From Chitinophagaceae bacterium (GTDB lineage Bacteria; Bacteroidota; Bacteroidia; Chitinophagales; Chitinophagaceae): a DNA stretch of 64,000 nucleotides. The position numbers and the translations under genes are program-made. Within the stretch, counting starts at the first letter, position 1. The number at the start of each line of letters is the position of its first letter. The notes below the pieces were generated by a model that was not told the DNA's origin, ran no database searches, and saw only the letters and a list, made by a program, of their open reading frames with translations. Of the stretch, positions 62,188-64,000 are shown piece after piece. The stretch covers positions 55,001 to 119,000 of the forward strand of contig JAEUVD010000031.1 in the NCBI GenBank assembly GCA_016787065.1, given 5' to 3'.

Positions 62188-63825
62188 TTTTTCTGTCCAA
62201 AAATAAGAATACAGCAAAATCAGAGGTTTGGGGCAAAATAATTTTGATTTTGGGTGGCTGGAGCTATAGTTTGAGTACATTTATTGGATGTTTGTTCGTA
62301 AAAAGCTTCAAGCAAGTGGTAACACAAGTATTCAAGTAATCGATAAGCAAGGAGGAAAGTCAGGAGTTATTAAAACGATTTGTTGCAGTTCAGATGTTTT
62401 GCTGATTAATCAATTCATTGTTGAAGAGGAAGAATATATTTTATCACAAAAAGGATTACAACAGTTTGATTTTTCAGACTACAGCAAAGTATACAAGCAA
62501 GTTTTTGCATCCATTATATCACATAAATTGGTTGGTGTTCAACTAACCATTGGTAAACTATTTGATGAGATCGGATTAAATGCAATCAAAGATCCTTTAT
62601 TTAAGGATTTGGTTCTGTATCGAATCATCTATCCCAAGAGCAAGCTAAGAACTACGGAATACTTATATCGTTATGAACAAAAAGAATATACAGAAGATGA
62701 CATATATCGCTATATGGATAAGCTTCATCAAGCTTATAAAGCAGAAGTTGAACAAATTAGTTATCATCATAGTTTAAAAATTTTAGGCGGCAAGATTAGT
62801 ACCGTTTTTTATGATGTTACCGCTATTTACTTTGAAGTATATAATGAAGATGATTTACGTAAAACAGGTTTTTCCAAAAACGGCAAACATCAACATCCAC
62901 AGATCGTGTTAGGGTTGCATGTTAGCACCAATGGTTATCCATTAGCGTATGAAATTTTTCAAGGAAATCAGTTTGAATGCGAAACAATGCTTCCCGTTTT
63001 AGATGCACTTAAAACAAAGTATAACATAGTAAAGGCAATCGTTGTGGCTGACTCTGGCTTGTTATCCAAATCGAATATAGAGAAGTTAATAGTGAATCAA
63101 TATGAATTTATTCTTGGTGCACGAATAAAGAATGAAACAAACGAAATCAAAGAGAGGATACTCTCCCTTAAGTTGGTCAATGGTGAGAGTGTAGTGATTG
63201 AAAAAAGTAATTTAAACCTAGTGATTACTTATTCAGCGAGCCGAGCTAAAAAGGATAGGCATTGCCGGGATAAAGGACTTAAGCGTTTAGAGAAATTAAT
63301 TCGATCTGGAAAACTCACAAAATCTCAATTAAATAAAAGAGGGTACAATAAATTTTTAAAGAAGAGTGGCAATGTGGAGATTGAAATAGATAAAACTAAA
63401 TTGGAGGAAGAAGCTAAATGGGATGGTTTAAAAGGATACCTATCCAATGCACCATTAACCAAGGATGAAATTATAGAAAATTACAACCATTTATGGCATA
63501 TTGACAAAGCATTCCGGGTAGCCAAAACAGACTTAAAAATTAGACCGATTTATCATCGTTTACAACGAAGGATTGAAGCGCATATATGTTTAAACTTTGT
63601 TGCATACAAGATTTACAAAGAGCTAGAACGAAGGCTTAAAGAAATGAAAGCAGAACTAAGTGCTGAAAAAGTTATTGAAATAGCCAAAAACATTTTTGAA
63701 ATACAAGCGCTTCAGCCTGATAACCAAATAACAAAGCAAACTTTAATCATTACACAAGAGCAAAAAACTCTCGCCAAATTATTTGGTTTCTAAATTTGGG
63801 TGGCTCAGTGCGGAAGTCATGAAGA
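62169..63825 (+). mobile_element. IS1634-family insertion sequence
   Basis: A single transposase gene lies between inverted repeats: 62169-62187 and 63807-63825 match at 18 of 19 positions, with a perfect core GACTTCCGCACT. The span of about 1.66 kb fits the family. I see no target-site duplication next to the repeats, and the flanks are the broken ends of two unrelated genes. A direct repeat TTTGGGTGGCT is also found near both ends (62250 and 63796 regions). The exact boundaries are tentative. Confidence 0.7.
62288..63793 (+). CDS. IS1634-family transposase
   Basis: The 501-residue DDE transposase has the first acidic residue in STVFYDVTAIYFEVY near residue 176, the second in AIVVADSGLLSKSNIEKL near residue 254, and the C-terminal YNHLWHIDKAFRVAKTDLK region near residue 398. 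The spacing matches the IS4/IS1634 Y-2-R-3-E-6-K signature, but the catalytic Glu position is Asp (IDKAFR). RPIYHRLQRRIEAHICLNF follows as in the family. The frame is full length and uninterrupted, so the element could be recent. The Asp might lower activity or be normal for this branch. Confidence 0.9.
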   Translation: MFVRKKLQASGNTSIQVIDKQGGKSGVIKTICCSSDVLLINQFIVEEEEYILSQKGLQQFDFSDYSKVYKQVFASIISHKLVGVQLTIGKLFDEIGLNAIKDPLFKDLVLYRIIYPKSKLRTTEYLYRYEQKEYTEDDIYRYMDKLHQAYKAEVEQISYHHSLKILGGKISTVFYDVTAIYFEVYNEDDLRKTGFSKNGKHQHPQIVLGLHVSTNGYPLAYEIFQGNQFECETMLPVLDALKTKYNIVKAIVVADSGLLSKSNIEKLIVNQYEFILGARIKNETNEIKERILSLKLVNGESVVIEKSNLNLVITYSASRAKKDRHCRDKGLKRLEKLIRSGKLTKSQLNKRGYNKFLKKSGNVEIEIDKTKLEEEAKWDGLKGYLSNAPLTKDEIIENYNHLWHIDKAFRVAKTDLKIRPIYHRLQRRIEAHICLNFVAYKIYKELERRLKEMKAELSAEKVIEIAKNIFEIQALQPDNQITKQTLIITQEQKTLAKLFGF

Positions 63826-64000
63826 AGACCTAGAAGGCAAATTTATGTATTCTTTAATACGCAGTGTAAAAGGTGAAACAACCACTGATATAAACATGCA
63901 AGTATGGCCCATACCAGCCACCGAAGTTGTGCATGTAAAAATTGAAGGGTTGCAAAAAGACGACCAAATACTTGTATTAGATATGAGTGGTAAAATTGTT
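63812..64000 (+). pseudogene. Truncated T9SS type A cargo gene, running off the window
   Basis: After the IS the plus strand is open to the window end in one frame: SHEEDLEGKFMYSLIRS, VKGETTTDINMQVWPIPATE and VVHVKIEGLQKDDQILVLD. The part from INMQVWPIPAT is a type A sorting domain (WPNPT-like opening, then LDMSGKIV). The 5' part is missing and no signal peptide or proper start is present, so the gene was cut by the IS or by a deletion next to it. The 3' end is beyond position 64000. Confidence 0.65.

Noticed and set aside
62250..63807. TTTGGGTGGCT direct repeats as the target-site duplication of the IS
   Set aside because: They are 11 bp, longer than expected for the family, and lie inside the better inverted repeats at 62169 and 63825.
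1..64000. tRNA or rRNA genes
   Set aside because: I found no TTCGANNC-type T-arm with a matching acceptor stem and no rRNA-like segments.

Overview
The window is about 40% GC chromosomal DNA of a Bacteroidota bacterium. Support comes from five complete genes with type IX secretion (T9SS) C-terminal sorting domains (three type A, two type B), a PorT/SprT-like T9SS component next to ubiE, DUF4249, DUF5686 and DUF3108 family proteins, a MoxR/Bat gene group, and promoters of the Bacteroidota form (TTTG, about 18 nt, TAnnTTTG or TAnnTTCG). The order cannot be fixed from the sequence alone. No rRNA, tRNA or CRISPR array was recognised.

Layout. 1-6200: end of a DUF3108 gene, a sugar MFS transporter, a frameshifted small ORF, and an operon moxR-DUF58-membrane protein-batA. 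6200-12800: T9SS/Fn3 secreted protein, methyltransferase, PaaG-like enoyl-CoA hydratase/isomerase, thioredoxin reductase, DUF4249 lipoprotein, second methyltransferase. 12840-13390: non-coding repeat cluster. 13390-21900: ACMSD-like decarboxylase, mltG, YihY, a cytochrome c/PHM-like lipoprotein, coaE, CoA-binding protein, YkuK-like protein, engB, ubiE, porT. 21900-31140: surface polysaccharide cluster (O-antigen ligase, two GT4 enzymes, Wzm/Wzt-type ABC exporter, giant multi-domain GT2) plus a propeller lipoprotein. 31110-33630: truncated globin-mnmH-selD, a selenouridine tRNA modification set. 33850-36530: efp-accB-accC. 36570-43500: secreted or membrane proteins, including one with six 80-residue repeats and a MauE-thioredoxin fusion. 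43500-44500: an array of 70-bp hairpin-rich repeats. 44500-49900: a beta-barrel-type protein and two large T9SS cargo proteins. 50290-55950: lipB, thioredoxin-like protein, an FNR-type regulator, a DUF5686 protein, a YafK-like L,D-transpeptidase. 56130-61700: GH18 chitinase-like T9SS protein, SprB-repeat T9SS protein, small lipoprotein, Hsp20, DUF4870. 61970-64000: a broken globin gene, an IS1634-family element and a truncated T9SS gene that runs off the window.

The genes combine housekeeping functions (CoA, lipoate, fatty acid, menaquinone, EF-P, peptidoglycan trimming) with a secretion-oriented surface programme. The most unusual points are the 70-bp repeat array and its dispersed relatives, an EF-P with arginine at the modified loop position, a lipoprotein joining a c-type heme motif to a complete set of PHM-type copper ligands, recurrent promoters placed exactly 4 nt from the start codon (predicted leaderless mRNAs), and the decayed IS junction at the right end.
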